Part shown: in pieces, positions 37,810 through 46,290 of the stretch
Numbering within the stretch: position 1 is the first letter of the stretch
Layout: each line of letters opens with the position of its first letter
NCBI RefSeq assembly: GCF_032229225.1
Contig: NZ_CP135076.1
Coordinates: forward strand, 1,965,001-2,029,000
DNA length: 64,000 nucleotides
From: Stakelama saccharophila
GTDB taxonomy: Bacteria > Pseudomonadota > Alphaproteobacteria > Sphingomonadales > Sphingomonadaceae
Reading direction: 5' to 3'
Translations under genes and position numbers: made by a program
Notes under the pieces: generated by a model
The model's database searches: none
What the model was told of the DNA's origin: nothing
What the model saw: only the letters and a program-made list of their open reading frames with translations

Positions 37810-39645
37810 CTATAGCCGCGACACGGCCTCGGCCGCGATCATGCGGCCATATCCCTCCAGCCCGGCGGCGCGCATCGCGGCAACGATGTGGAACAGTGCC
37901 TCCGGCGGTACGCCGCGCCAGTTCCCCGTCTGCATGCCGATTGCGGCGAGCAGCATGACCGTGCCCTTCTCGCCCCGTTCGCCGGCACCGTCGATCGCGT
38001 TCGTCCAAGCGTTGGAGGCGCCGAGTTGAACGTTCAGATCGCGCGCGATCGCCGGCACGTCACCTTCCTTGATCCTGCCCAGCCCCGCGAGCCCCGCGAA
38101 CAGCATCCGCGTCTTGAACGAATCGCCGGCGGCGCCGGAGATGCGATAGGCGTCGATGGCACTTGCGCCGAGCGGCTCGATCGGGTCCGGATCAGCAAGC
38201 GCCAGCAACGCCCATGCCGCGCTGCCGCGCTTTACCGCGCCGGCCCAGCGCATCGCTTGCCTGTCCAGCCCGGCCGTCAGCATCGATCCGATCAGCGCCG
38301 GCGCCGCGTCGGCATAGGCTGCGGCCGGCGGCACCCGGCTTGCGGCATAGGCCGTCAGCACATTGCGCGCGAACCGTTCGCGCTCGTTCATCGGATCGGT
38401 CCAGAGCCGCCGCAGCATCGCCACCCGGTCGGCGGGCGCCTGTTCGGTATAGGCGCTGCGCAAATCCCGGGCCATCGCGATCTGCGCGCTCGAAGCATCG
38501 GTATCGCGTTCGAGCGTACCGTACAGATCGACCAGCGCATCCGCCGACAACACGCCCTGCGCCGCCGCCCGGTCGGCATCGGCCAGCCGTTCGGACGGCG
38601 ACAGCATCGGCGCCAGCGCCCGCCAGAAATGAACCTGCGGCGACGCTTCGTCGAGCAGGTCTTCGGGAATGTCCGCTCCGGTCGCAGTCGCAAGGCCGTA
38701 TCGCCATGACGTCAGGCCGTCGACACCGGTCCACTCGATGGTTGCCGAGCGATTGCCCTGGGCCCCCTGCCCGATCACCTTTTCCGCCAGGCGCAGGTCG
38801 ACACCGCTCGCCACGTCCTTGTCCTCGGCCGCGTCGATCAGACGGCTGGCCTGCTTCGGCTTGCCCGCAAGGCCGGCGCACATGGCCTCGGCCAGCGCCC
38901 AGCTCTTTTCCGGCGAAACCACCCGCGCCAGCCGCTGCAGCGGACAGAGGCCGGCCGGGTCCGCCGTCGCCAGCGCGGCCTGCATCGCGATCTGGAACAG
39001 CTTCGGCGTGTAATTTTCGGTATCGACGGTATCGACCACCGCCCGCGCCGCATTCGCCTCGCCCATGCGCAGCAGCAGCCATGCGCGCTCGGCGGCGAAA
39101 TCGGCGCCGTTCACATAAGGCGGCGTGGTCGCGACCGAAGTCAGCGCGCGGCGCAGGCCGATGTGCATCCACCGCGACGGCAGCGGCGTGTCCAGCCGCC
39201 GCATCAGCGTTTCGAGATACTGCCCATCAGCCTGTCCGAACGCGTTCAGACCGAGCCCGCCCTCGGGCGGTGCGGCAAAGCCGGTCCGCGTCAGCGACCG
39301 CCGCGCGAACGGCGGCAGCTCGTATTTCAGCAATTCCTCGGCACTCAGCGGCGTCGGACTGGGGGTAGGCGTATCGCTGGGGGTCGGTGTCGGACTTGGC
39401 GTCGGCTGCACAATCGCGCCGTCACCCTGCTCCGCGCCGCCGGCGGGCCGCGGTGTCGCGCCACCGGTCGTCGTGGCGGAATCGGGACGCGGAGTCGGCG
39501 ACGGCGTGGGCGTCGGGGCCGGCTGCTCACCGAAACCGGGCGGCAACAGCGATTCGGGTGTATCCTGGCCCGAAGCCGGTAGCTCGACGCTCAGGAGCAC
39601 GACGGCAACCGCCGCGAGCGCGACACTAGCTCGAGAGATTTTCAA
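37810..39645 (-). CDS. Exported protein of unknown function with Pro/Thr/Ser-rich linker and helical repeats
   Basis: 611 residues from TTG 39645. That start is chosen because AAGGTGG lies upstream and it yields a clean signal peptide (ISRASVALAAVAVVLLSVELPASG). A ~80-residue low-complexity region follows with repeated PTPSPTP/TPTPSDTP blocks. The remainder (~150-611) is Ala/Leu-rich and looks like an alpha-solenoid with TPR-like helices (AERAWLLLRMGEANAARAVV; ALLALADPDPIEPLG). Likely periplasmic. It sits between a 45-residue membrane protein and xerD, divergent from aroK. I do not recognise a named family. Confidence 0.75.
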   Translation of the reverse strand: MKISRASVALAAVAVVLLSVELPASGQDTPESLLPPGFGEQPAPTPTPSPTPRPDSATTTGGATPRPAGGAEQGDGAIVQPTPSPTPTPSDTPTPSPTPLSAEELLKYELPPFARRSLTRTGFAAPPEGGLGLNAFGQADGQYLETLMRRLDTPLPSRWMHIGLRRALTSVATTPPYVNGADFAAERAWLLLRMGEANAARAVVDTVDTENYTPKLFQIAMQAALATADPAGLCPLQRLARVVSPEKSWALAEAMCAGLAGKPKQASRLIDAAEDKDVASGVDLRLAEKVIGQGAQGNRSATIEWTGVDGLTSWRYGLATATGADIPEDLLDEASPQVHFWRALAPMLSPSERLADADRAAAQGVLSADALVDLYGTLERDTDASSAQIAMARDLRSAYTEQAPADRVAMLRRLWTDPMNERERFARNVLTAYAASRVPPAAAYADAAPALIGSMLTAGLDRQAMRWAGAVKRGSAAWALLALADPDPIEPLGASAIDAYRISGAAGDSFKTRMLFAGLAGLGRIKEGDVPAIARDLNVQLGASNAWTNAIDGAGERGEKGTVMLLAAIGMQTGNWRGVPPEALFHIVAAMRAAGLEGYGRMIAAEAVSRL

Positions 39646-39763
39646 GCGGGACCACCTTTTCCACCTGGGTCGTCGGCTGTTCCGTGTCACGGTTCGCAAG
39701 ATAGAAGAGACCGCCGACCACGAGGATCAGTACGATAAGCAGAAGTACCAGAGATCGAGACAT
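39626..39763 (-). CDS. 45-residue single-pass membrane protein
   Basis: A short frame: MSRSLVLLLLIVLILVVG then GLFYLANRD, and an acidic/Thr tail ending ENLSS. One N-terminal transmembrane segment (residues ~4-22) and a ~20-residue soluble tail, predicted as a small membrane anchor. Its stop (39626-39628) lies 20 bp inside the next gene, whose TTG start at 39645 and ribosome site AAGGTGG lie within this frame, so the two are probably translationally coupled. Family unknown. Confidence 0.7.
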   Translation of the reverse strand: MSRSLVLLLIVLILVVGGLFYLANRDTEQPTTQVEKVVPLENLSS

Positions 39764-39842
39764 TCAGCCGTCCAGTTAACGCGAAAAGGATGCGTCCGGC
39801 CTTTTGCCCGACGCGTGACCACGCTGTATAGCCCCCTCGACC

Positions 39843-40382
39843 ATGTTACAAACCCCTGTTGAACCTTCGCCCTGGGATGGCCGGCCGATCGCGCTGATCG
39901 GATTGATGGGCGTGGGCAAATCGACCGTGGGCCGGCGCCTTGCGCAGCGGCTCCGCCTGCCCTTCACCGATGCCGACCAGGAGATCGAGGAAGCGGCGGG
40001 GCTGAGCGTCGCGGAGATTTTCGAACGCTATGGCGAAGATCATTTCCGCGATGGCGAGCGTCGGGTGATCGCGCGGCTGGTCGACGGCGAATGCAAGGTG
40101 ATCGCCACCGGCGGCGGCGCTTTCCTCAACGCCGATACGCGCGCGCTCATCCTGGAAAGGACGCTGGCGATCTGGCTCGACGCCGAACCGCAGGTGCTGG
40201 CCGAACGCGTTCGGCGCCGCGACACCCGCCCCTTGCTGCGCGGCAAGGATCCGCTCGCGGTGTTGACCGAACTGGCCCGCGTCCGCAATCCGCTCTATGC
40301 GCTGGCGCCGCTCCGGATCGTCAGCCATCAGGCGCCGCACGACGCCACCGTCAACGATATCATGAAGGCCCTCGGCAAGTGA
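39843..40382 (+). CDS. aroK: Shikimate kinase
   Basis: 179 residues. Phosphorylates shikimate in the chorismate pathway. P-loop GLMGVGKSTVG at 20-30, shikimate-binding DADQEIEEAAGLSVAEIFERYGE (split), ATGGGAF and the lid Arg in RDTRPLLRG. The start ATG 39843 is about 80 bp from the divergent small membrane protein. The stop overlaps the aroB start as GTGA (40379-40382); aroK-aroB is a classical pair. Confidence 0.96.
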   Translation: MLQTPVEPSPWDGRPIALIGLMGVGKSTVGRRLAQRLRLPFTDADQEIEEAAGLSVAEIFERYGEDHFRDGERRVIARLVDGECKVIATGGGAFLNADTRALILERTLAIWLDAEPQVLAERVRRRDTRPLLRGKDPLAVLTELARVRNPLYALAPLRIVSHQAPHDATVNDIMKALGK

Positions 40383-41479
40383 CCACCCTGTCCGTCGCGC
40401 TGGGCGCGCGAAGCTATGACGTCCATATCGAAGCGGGGCTGCTGCATCGCGCCGGCACTATGCTCGCGCCGCTGGCCACCGGCCGACCGATGCCGATCGT
40501 GACCGATAGCAATCTGGCGGATCATCTGGCATCGCTCCGCCGGTCCTTCGATGCCGCCGGGATCGCCACCGACGTGCTCGTCCTGCCGCCGGGCGAGGGT
40601 AGCAAGAGCTGGGCGACGCTGGAGCGGGTCACCGACTGGCTGCTCGACCGCGGCGTGGAACGCGGCGATCATGTCGTCGCCCTCGGCGGCGGTGTCATCG
40701 GCGACCTGGTCGGCTTTGCCTGCGCCATCCTGAAACGGGGCTGCCGATTCGTGCAGATACCGACCACGCTTCTCGCCCAGGTCGATTCCTCCGTCGGTGG
40801 AAAAACCGCGATCAATGCCCGTGCGGGCAAGAACCTGATCGGCGCCTTCCACCAGCCGTCGATCGTCCTCATCGATCCGGAAACGCTCGACACGCTGCCT
40901 GCACGACAGGTGCGGGCGGGATATGCCGAGGTGGTGAAATACGGCCTGATCGACGACGCCGATTTCTTCACCTGGTGCGAGGGCAACGGCCCCGCCCTCA
41001 TCGACGGCGACATTACGGCGCGCGCCGACGCCATCGCCCGGTCGGTCGCCGCCAAGGCCCGCATCGTCGCACAGGACGAGGAGGAACGTTCCGGCATGCG
41101 GGCGCTGCTCAACCTCGGCCACACCTTTGGACATGCGTTGGAGGCGGAGGCCGGTTTTTCCGACCGCCTGCTGCACGGCGAAGGGGTCGCGGCAGGCATG
41201 GCCCTGGCCTTCGCCTATTCGGCCGAGCGGGGATTGTGTCCGCCCTCCGACAGTGCCCGCGTCGCTGCACATCTGCGAAGCGTCGGTCTGCCTGACGGGC
41301 TGAAGGCGGCCGGGATCACCGCCACCGGGGACGTGCTCGCCGGCCACATGCGCCATGACAAGAAGATGGAGGGCGGAACGCTGCCCTTCCTGCTGGCGCG
41401 CGGTATCGGCCGGACCTATCTCGATCGCCGCGTCGATCTGGCCGATGTCGCGGCGTTCCTCGATCGCCAGCCGCGCTGA
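40379..41479 (+). CDS. aroB: 3-dehydroquinate synthase
   Basis: 366 residues from GTG 40379. Converts DAHP to 3-dehydroquinate with NAD+ and a divalent metal. Motifs: PPGEGSKSWATLERV, HVVALGGGVIGDLVGFACA, QIPTTLLAQVDSSVGGKTAIN, GYAEVVKYGLIDD (Glu metal ligand), LNLGHTFGHALE (His ligand) and LLHGEGVAAGM (second His ligand). Coupled to aroK by a 4-nt overlap. Confidence 0.97.
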   Translation: MTTLSVALGARSYDVHIEAGLLHRAGTMLAPLATGRPMPIVTDSNLADHLASLRRSFDAAGIATDVLVLPPGEGSKSWATLERVTDWLLDRGVERGDHVVALGGGVIGDLVGFACAILKRGCRFVQIPTTLLAQVDSSVGGKTAINARAGKNLIGAFHQPSIVLIDPETLDTLPARQVRAGYAEVVKYGLIDDADFFTWCEGNGPALIDGDITARADAIARSVAAKARIVAQDEEERSGMRALLNLGHTFGHALEAEAGFSDRLLHGEGVAAGMALAFAYSAERGLCPPSDSARVAAHLRSVGLPDGLKAAGITATGDVLAGHMRHDKKMEGGTLPFLLARGIGRTYLDRRVDLADVAAFLDRQPR

Positions 41480-41494
41480 CGACCGGCAAGTTCG

Positions 41495-41827
41495 CTATCC
41501 CTTCAGGCCGATCCAGGCGAGCCAAAGCCAACCGACGATCAGCGCGGTTCCGCCGATCGGGGTGATTGCGCCAAGCCAACGCGGCAGCCCCAACGCCATC
41601 AGGTACAACGTCCCGGCGAAGAGCGTGGCGCCGCCGAGGAACAGGATCGCCGGGGCCTTCGCCTCCAGGCGAAGCGCAACCAGGGCGGCGACGGCGTGGA
41701 TCAACTGATATTGGCCGCCGGTCTTCAACCATTCCGCCGCGTCACCGCTCGCCCCGTGCGCGCCGAAGGCGCCGGCCGCGACCGCCATGGCCCCGGAGAG
41801 CGCCGCCAGAACCAGCCAGATACTCAT
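41495..41827 (-). CDS. DUF423-family membrane protein
   Basis: 110 residues with four predicted hydrophobic segments. Family signature: GAMAVAAGAFGAHG at the N-terminus, TGGQYQLIHAVAALV and a C-terminal PIGGTALIVGWLWLAW. Function unknown (YgdD/YwdK-like inner-membrane protein). Start set at ATG 41827, which overlaps the antiporter stop by ATGA and has GGGAGGG 6 bp upstream; ATG 41833 would leave no spacer. Confidence 0.9.
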   Translation of the reverse strand: MSIWLVLAALSGAMAVAAGAFGAHGASGDAAEWLKTGGQYQLIHAVAALVALRLEAKAPAILFLGGATLFAGTLYLMALGLPRWLGAITPIGGTALIVGWLWLAWIGLKG

Positions 41828-43596
41828 CCGCATCCCTCCCGCAAATTCTCACCATTGCCATGCCGGAACATCTCTTCGCTGCCGGCGTGCAGGTCGCCGG
41901 CGTCGATCTGCGCGCGCAGCCGCTTCCGGTCATGTTCGCGAAACGCGCTTTCGGTGTCGTCCAGTTCGCTTTCGTCGACGCCAACATTGGACAAGGCCGC
42001 CCTGGCCATCGCGATCGCCGATTCGCGCACCTCGCGAAACACGCCGGCGACGGGAGCACCGTCGATGCGGATGACCGACCGGCGATCATAGGCCCGCACG
42101 AAGATCGCCGCTTCCGGCCAGGCATTGTGTATGCTGTCCAGCTTTTCCGCGTCCAGATCGTCGCGGTCGTGGCAGAACAGCAGGAGCTGCGCATCCGCCG
42201 CGCCGGCACGGCGCAGCACGTCCATGCGCGTGCCGTCGCCGTAATAGACCTTCATCCCGAAACTGCCCGCTGTCTCGATCATCTCCGGATCGGTATCGAC
42301 GATGCCGACGCTGATGCCGTTGGCGATCAGCATCTGCGCCACACTCTGGCCGAAGCGGCCATAGCCGACGACGATCGCGCTGGCGCCATCCTCTTTCGGC
42401 TCCTCCAGATCGTCCACCTCCCGTTTCGGTTCAGCCCGGATACGCCGGGTGAACATCATCAGAAACGGAGTCGTCGCCATCGACAGAGTGACGACCGCGC
42501 CGAAGATGCTCGCCGCTTCGGGTGCGATCAGAAAGGCGTCGCGCGCTTCCGCGAAGAGCACGAACCCGAACTCGCCGCCCTGACTGAGCAGCAAGCCGAG
42601 CGCCAGCGCCTGCCGCCAGCGCATCCGGAACGCCAGCGCCAGGCCGGTGATCACGCTCGCCTTGGTAACGATCAGCGCGACTGCCAGGCCGAGCACGAAC
42701 AAGGGCCGATCGGCGATGGCATGCAGATCCAGCATCATGCCGACCGCGAGGAAGAACAAGCCCAGCAGAATCGAGCGGAACGGCTCGACATCCGCCTCCA
42801 GCTCGTGGCGGTAGGGGCTGTCGGCCAGCATGGTGCCGGCGATGAAGGCGCCCAGCGCCGTGGACAGGCCCAGCGCCTCCATCACGCCCGCACTGGCAAT
42901 TACCGTGAACAGGCCGGCGAACACGAACATTTCCCGCTCGCCCAATACGCCGATAAGGCGAAACAGCGGCCGCAGGAGGAAGCGCCCGGCCAGCGTCAGA
43001 CCGACGATCGCCAGCACGGTGTACAGGCCCAGCAGCCAGCCCGGCGGCCCCGCCGCGTCCGCCGGGTTGCGCGACAGCGCCGTGACGATCGTGATCAACG
43101 GCACGATCGACAAATCCTGGAACAGCAGGATCGAGAAAGCACGCTCCCCGAAGGGCGTGCGCAACCTGCCCGCCGATTGCAGCATCGGTAGCACCTGCGC
43201 GGTGGACGACAGCGCGAGCGGAAGCCCCAGCGCGATCGCCGCCGCCAGGGAAAAGCCGGTTGGCAGATAGACGACACCGACCAACGCCGCGCCGCACAAG
43301 GCGACCTGCAACAGGCCGAAGCCGAAGATGTCGTGCTTCATTCGCCACAGCCTGGTCGGGCTCAGCTCCAGGCCGACCAGGAACAGCAGCAAGGTGATGC
43401 CGAGTTCGGCGATCCCCATTTTCGATTCGGCGCCGCCGACGATGCCCAGCACTTGCGGCCCGACGACGGCGCCCGCCACCAGATAGCCCAATGTGGCGCC
43501 CAGGCCGAAGCGGCGGAACAGCAGGACGAACAGCAACGCGGCCCCAAGCAGCGGCACGCCCTCGCGCAGCAACGACATGCCCTCATGGGCCTCCAT
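41824..43596 (-). CDS. CPA2-family cation:proton antiporter with TrkA-N domain (KefB/YbaL-like)
   Basis: 590 residues. About 12 transmembrane segments span residues 10-385, including LLLFLVGLELSPTRLW and SSTAQVLPMLQSAG. A soluble TrkA-N/RCK Rossmann domain follows (AIVVGYGRFGQSVAQMLIANG, VYYGDGTRMDVLRRAGA) and a variable C-terminal tail. Probable K+(or Na+)/H+ exchange across the inner membrane, gated by nucleotide or glutathione adduct in Kef-type proteins; gating ligand unknown here. The start overlaps the upstream TGA by one base (TGATG); the stop overlaps DUF423. Confidence 0.92.
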   Translation of the reverse strand: MEAHEGMSLLREGVPLLGAALLFVLLFRRFGLGATLGYLVAGAVVGPQVLGIVGGAESKMGIAELGITLLLFLVGLELSPTRLWRMKHDIFGFGLLQVALCGAALVGVVYLPTGFSLAAAIALGLPLALSSTAQVLPMLQSAGRLRTPFGERAFSILLFQDLSIVPLITIVTALSRNPADAAGPPGWLLGLYTVLAIVGLTLAGRFLLRPLFRLIGVLGEREMFVFAGLFTVIASAGVMEALGLSTALGAFIAGTMLADSPYRHELEADVEPFRSILLGLFFLAVGMMLDLHAIADRPLFVLGLAVALIVTKASVITGLALAFRMRWRQALALGLLLSQGGEFGFVLFAEARDAFLIAPEAASIFGAVVTLSMATTPFLMMFTRRIRAEPKREVDDLEEPKEDGASAIVVGYGRFGQSVAQMLIANGISVGIVDTDPEMIETAGSFGMKVYYGDGTRMDVLRRAGAADAQLLLFCHDRDDLDAEKLDSIHNAWPEAAIFVRAYDRRSVIRIDGAPVAGVFREVRESAIAMARAALSNVGVDESELDDTESAFREHDRKRLRAQIDAGDLHAGSEEMFRHGNGENLREGCG

Positions 43597-44042
43597 CAGG
43601 CGGCGCCTCTGTTGGAACGGGCGTTTTCGGCGGCTTCGGCCACGGCCTCGAATGCCAGCCGGATCGAGGGATGCCGCGCGCTATGCGGCAAGGCGGGGGC
43701 AAAAAGCTCCAGCCCCTCCCAGTCCGGCGGCCCTTCGCCGCCCGCGAGCCAGTCCGACAAGGCGTCGCGCGCGGCCGCCAGTTCCTCCGGCGATTTCCCG
43801 ATCACCTCGGCCGCCATCAGCGCGGCAGACGCTTGTCCGAGGGCGCAGGCCCGCACCAACAGGCCGATCGCCTTCACTCGGCCCTGATCGTCGACATCGA
43901 CATCGACCGTGACCCGGCTGCCGCAAATGGGCGAGCGCTTCTCTACCGACGCCATCGGCGCGTCGAGGCGCTCCTGATAGGGGATCGACGCCGCGAGGCG
44001 CAGGATCTCGGCATTGTAAAGCGGTGCGTTCACACCACCCAT
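43596..44042 (-). CDS. IscU/NifU-like iron-sulfur scaffold protein
   Basis: 148 residues. Scaffold-type cysteines are seen in SPICGSRVTVDVDVDD (Cys40) and RACALGQASAALMA (Cys69), with a C-terminal LELFAPALPHSARHPSIRLAFEA segment usual in this branch. The order of conserved residues resembles the stand-alone IscU-like proteins of alphaproteobacteria rather than Isc-operon IscU. Role in Fe-S assembly is inferred. One-base overlap with the antiporter gene downstream. Confidence 0.82.
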   Translation of the reverse strand: MGGVNAPLYNAEILRLAASIPYQERLDAPMASVEKRSPICGSRVTVDVDVDDQGRVKAIGLLVRACALGQASAALMAAEVIGKSPEELAAARDALSDWLAGGEGPPDWEGLELFAPALPHSARHPSIRLAFEAVAEAAENARSNRGAA

Positions 44043-44125
44043 GTAGGACGGCCTATTATCGAGTGCGAGGGGATTTTACCGTATCCTTCCAGCCCGCCCG
44101 TTGCGCCGCTTCGCCGCCTGCGCGA

Positions 44126-44668
44126 TCAGCCGTCGCCGCGCCAGGTTCCTTCCGGAAATACCGGCTCGCCGTGCCGCCGGCGGTCGACGAAATCGGCGAC
44201 GCTGGCGCTGGTGGCGTTCAGCAGCGGATAGCTGCGCGACGCCGTGATCCATGTCGGCCGATCCTGCGGCCCACCGTGGATCGTGTCCATCACCAGCAAC
44301 AGCAGCAGGAAGGCGAGGCTGGTCAGGATCAGGCCCTTCAGCGCGCCGAAACCGAATCCCAGCGCGCGGTCGATCGGACCCAGGATGGAGGTGCGCACCC
44401 GCGATCCGATCGCATTGGCCACCATCCGCCCGCCGAAATAGGTCAATCCGGCAATGATGACGAAGGCCAGCACCGCCGCGCCCGAGGCCGTTCCGACAAT
44501 GCCGTCCAGCCATGCGGTGACCGGCGTGTGGAAGACCTTCACGGTGAAGATGATGAAGATATAGGCGATCAGCGACAGCACCTCGGTCACGAAGCCGCGC
44601 CTGAGGCCGAGAAGCGCCGCACCCCCGATGACGACCAGTACGATGATGTCGAGTGCGGTAAGGCCCAT
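44126..44668 (-). CDS. cvpA: CvpA-family membrane protein
   Basis: 180 residues with four hydrophobic segments (ALDIIVLVVIGGAALLGLRRGF, VLSLIAYIFIIF, AVLAFVIIAGLTYFGGRMV, GLILTSLAFLLLLLVMD). LGLRRGFVTEVLSL is the family hallmark. CvpA affects envelope integrity and colicin V production in enterics; in alphaproteobacteria it usually follows radA, as here (9 bp after the radA stop). Confidence 0.92.
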   Translation of the reverse strand: MGLTALDIIVLVVIGGAALLGLRRGFVTEVLSLIAYIFIIFTVKVFHTPVTAWLDGIVGTASGAAVLAFVIIAGLTYFGGRMVANAIGSRVRTSILGPIDRALGFGFGALKGLILTSLAFLLLLLVMDTIHGGPQDRPTWITASRSYPLLNATSASVADFVDRRRHGEPVFPEGTWRGDG

Positions 44669-44677
44669 GGCGCGCCG

Positions 44678-46051
44678 CTAGCCGCGTCCGAGCATGTGGT
44701 CAACAAAGCCGGCGAGCGTCGCGAAGCCGGACAGCCGCATCGCCCCCTCGCCGTCGCTCTGCGCAGCGGGAACGAGCGCGCGCTCGAAGCCGAGCTTTCC
44801 CGCCTCCTTCAACCGAACCGGGCCATGCGCCACCGGGCGGATCTCGCCCGACAGCGCGATCTCGCCGAACGCGATGGCGTCCGCCGGCACCGGGCGCTCC
44901 GACAGCGCCGACGCCAGGGCCGCGGCCACCGCGAGATCGGCGGCCGGATCCTGCAACCGGTATCCGCCGGCGATGTTCAGATAGACCTCGCAGGTCGAGA
45001 AACTGAGGCCGCAGCGCGCCTCCAGCACGGCCAGGATCATCGCCAGCCGACCGGAATCCCAACCGACCACCGCACGTCGCGGCGTCGCCCCGCTCGCCAG
45101 CCGAACGGTGAGCGCCTGCACCTCCACCAATACCGGCCGGGTCCCTTCCAGCGCTGGAAAGACGACCGTGCCGGTCACGTTTTCGTCGCGCGACGTCAGG
45201 AACAGGCTGGATGGGTTGGCAACCTCGCTCAGCCCCTCGCCCGCCATCGCGAAGACCCCGATTTCATCGGTTCCGCCGAACCGGTTCTTTACCGCGCGCA
45301 GGATGCGATATTGGTGGCTGCGCTCGCCTTCGAAGCTGAGGACCGTATCGACCATATGCTCCAGCACGCGCGGCCCGGCGATACTGCCGTCCTTGGTTAC
45401 GTGACCGACGAGCACGACCGCCGTTCCCCGCTCCTTGGCAAAACGGATCAGTTCGCCCGATGCCGCCCGCACCTGGCTCACCGTACCGGCGGCTCCCTCG
45501 ATCAGATCGGAATGCATGGTCTGGATCGAATCGATCACGAGCAGGTCGGGCGGCGCCCCCTCCCCCAGCGTCGTCAGAATGTCGCGCACCGACGTCGCGG
45601 CCGCGAGCTGCACCGGGGCGTCGCCCAGCCCCAGCCGCCGCGCGCGCAGCCGGACCTGATCCGCCGCTTCCTCGCCCGAAACATAGGCTACACTCTTGCC
45701 GGCCCGCGCCAGCCGGGCCGCGGACTGCAAAAGCAGCGTCGACTTGCCGATACCGGGATCGCCGCCGATCAGGGTTGCCGATCCGGTCACGAAGCCGCCG
45801 CCAATAGCACGGTCGAATTCCGCGATTCCGGTCGCCATCCGCTCCGGCAACGGCACGTCGGTGTTCAGGCCGGACATCGAGATGGCGCGCCCGCCGGATT
45901 GCAGGTTGTGCCGCGCCTGGAACGGAGTCACGACGGCGCCGGCATCCTCCACCATCGCGTTCCATTCGCCGCAATCGCCGCACTGGCCCGACCATTTGGT
46001 CGCGACCGCACCGCATTGCTGACAGACATATCGCTTCTGGGGCTTCGCCAT
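44678..46051 (-). CDS. radA: DNA repair protein RadA
   Basis: 457 residues. N-terminal zinc finger C10-x2-C13 ... C24-x2-C27, RecA-like core with Walker A GGDPGIGKST (97-106), VSGEEAADQVRLRARRL, the RadA-specific KNRFGG motif (VKNRFGGTDEIGVF), and a C-terminal Lon-protease-like domain (GGYRLQDPAADLAVAAALAS, split). A helicase that promotes branch migration of recombination intermediates. ATG 46051 starts MAKPQKRYVC, the typical N-terminus. Divergent from the glycosyltransferase across 239 bp that holds an imperfect ACAAACC/GGTTGT hairpin but no convincing gene. Confidence 0.95.
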   Translation of the reverse strand: MAKPQKRYVCQQCGAVATKWSGQCGDCGEWNAMVEDAGAVVTPFQARHNLQSGGRAISMSGLNTDVPLPERMATGIAEFDRAIGGGFVTGSATLIGGDPGIGKSTLLLQSAARLARAGKSVAYVSGEEAADQVRLRARRLGLGDAPVQLAAATSVRDILTTLGEGAPPDLLVIDSIQTMHSDLIEGAAGTVSQVRAASGELIRFAKERGTAVVLVGHVTKDGSIAGPRVLEHMVDTVLSFEGERSHQYRILRAVKNRFGGTDEIGVFAMAGEGLSEVANPSSLFLTSRDENVTGTVVFPALEGTRPVLVEVQALTVRLASGATPRRAVVGWDSGRLAMILAVLEARCGLSFSTCEVYLNIAGGYRLQDPAADLAVAAALASALSERPVPADAIAFGEIALSGEIRPVAHGPVRLKEAGKLGFERALVPAAQSDGEGAMRLSGFATLAGFVDHMLGRG

Positions 46052-46290
46052 GCCCCATCCATAGCAAAGCGGAACGAAAAGGGAATATCGAAGGCCGGAA
46101 AATGCGCCCGGCCCCGCGTCCGGTAAAATTTCAGCCGGTCGACAGCTCCGATCCGCACTTGCACACGGGTGTACGCGATACCGTTCTACATCGGCGCCGC
46201 TCCTGCTCGAAAGCACGGGATCACAAACCTTTCGGTTGTGTGCATCGTTCCGATGGCCTTTTTCGCGTCACGTCGCTAAGCCCCGCCGTC

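Noticed and set aside
39345..39530. Repeated Pro/Thr/Ser codons resembling a DNA repeat array.
   Set aside because: They are in frame within the exported protein and encode a low-complexity linker. Unit length varies, so it is a protein feature and not a CRISPR or satellite array.
41566..43191. 541-codon plus-strand frame opposite the CPA2 antiporter and DUF423 genes.
   Set aside because: Shadow of real minus-strand genes; low-complexity basic/acidic product and no ribosome site.
46226..46247. Imperfect hairpin (ACAAACC/GGTTGT) upstream of the glycosyltransferase.
   Set aside because: The stem has a bulge and only about six pairs, with no U-tract or conserved context. Too weak to call a terminator or riboswitch.
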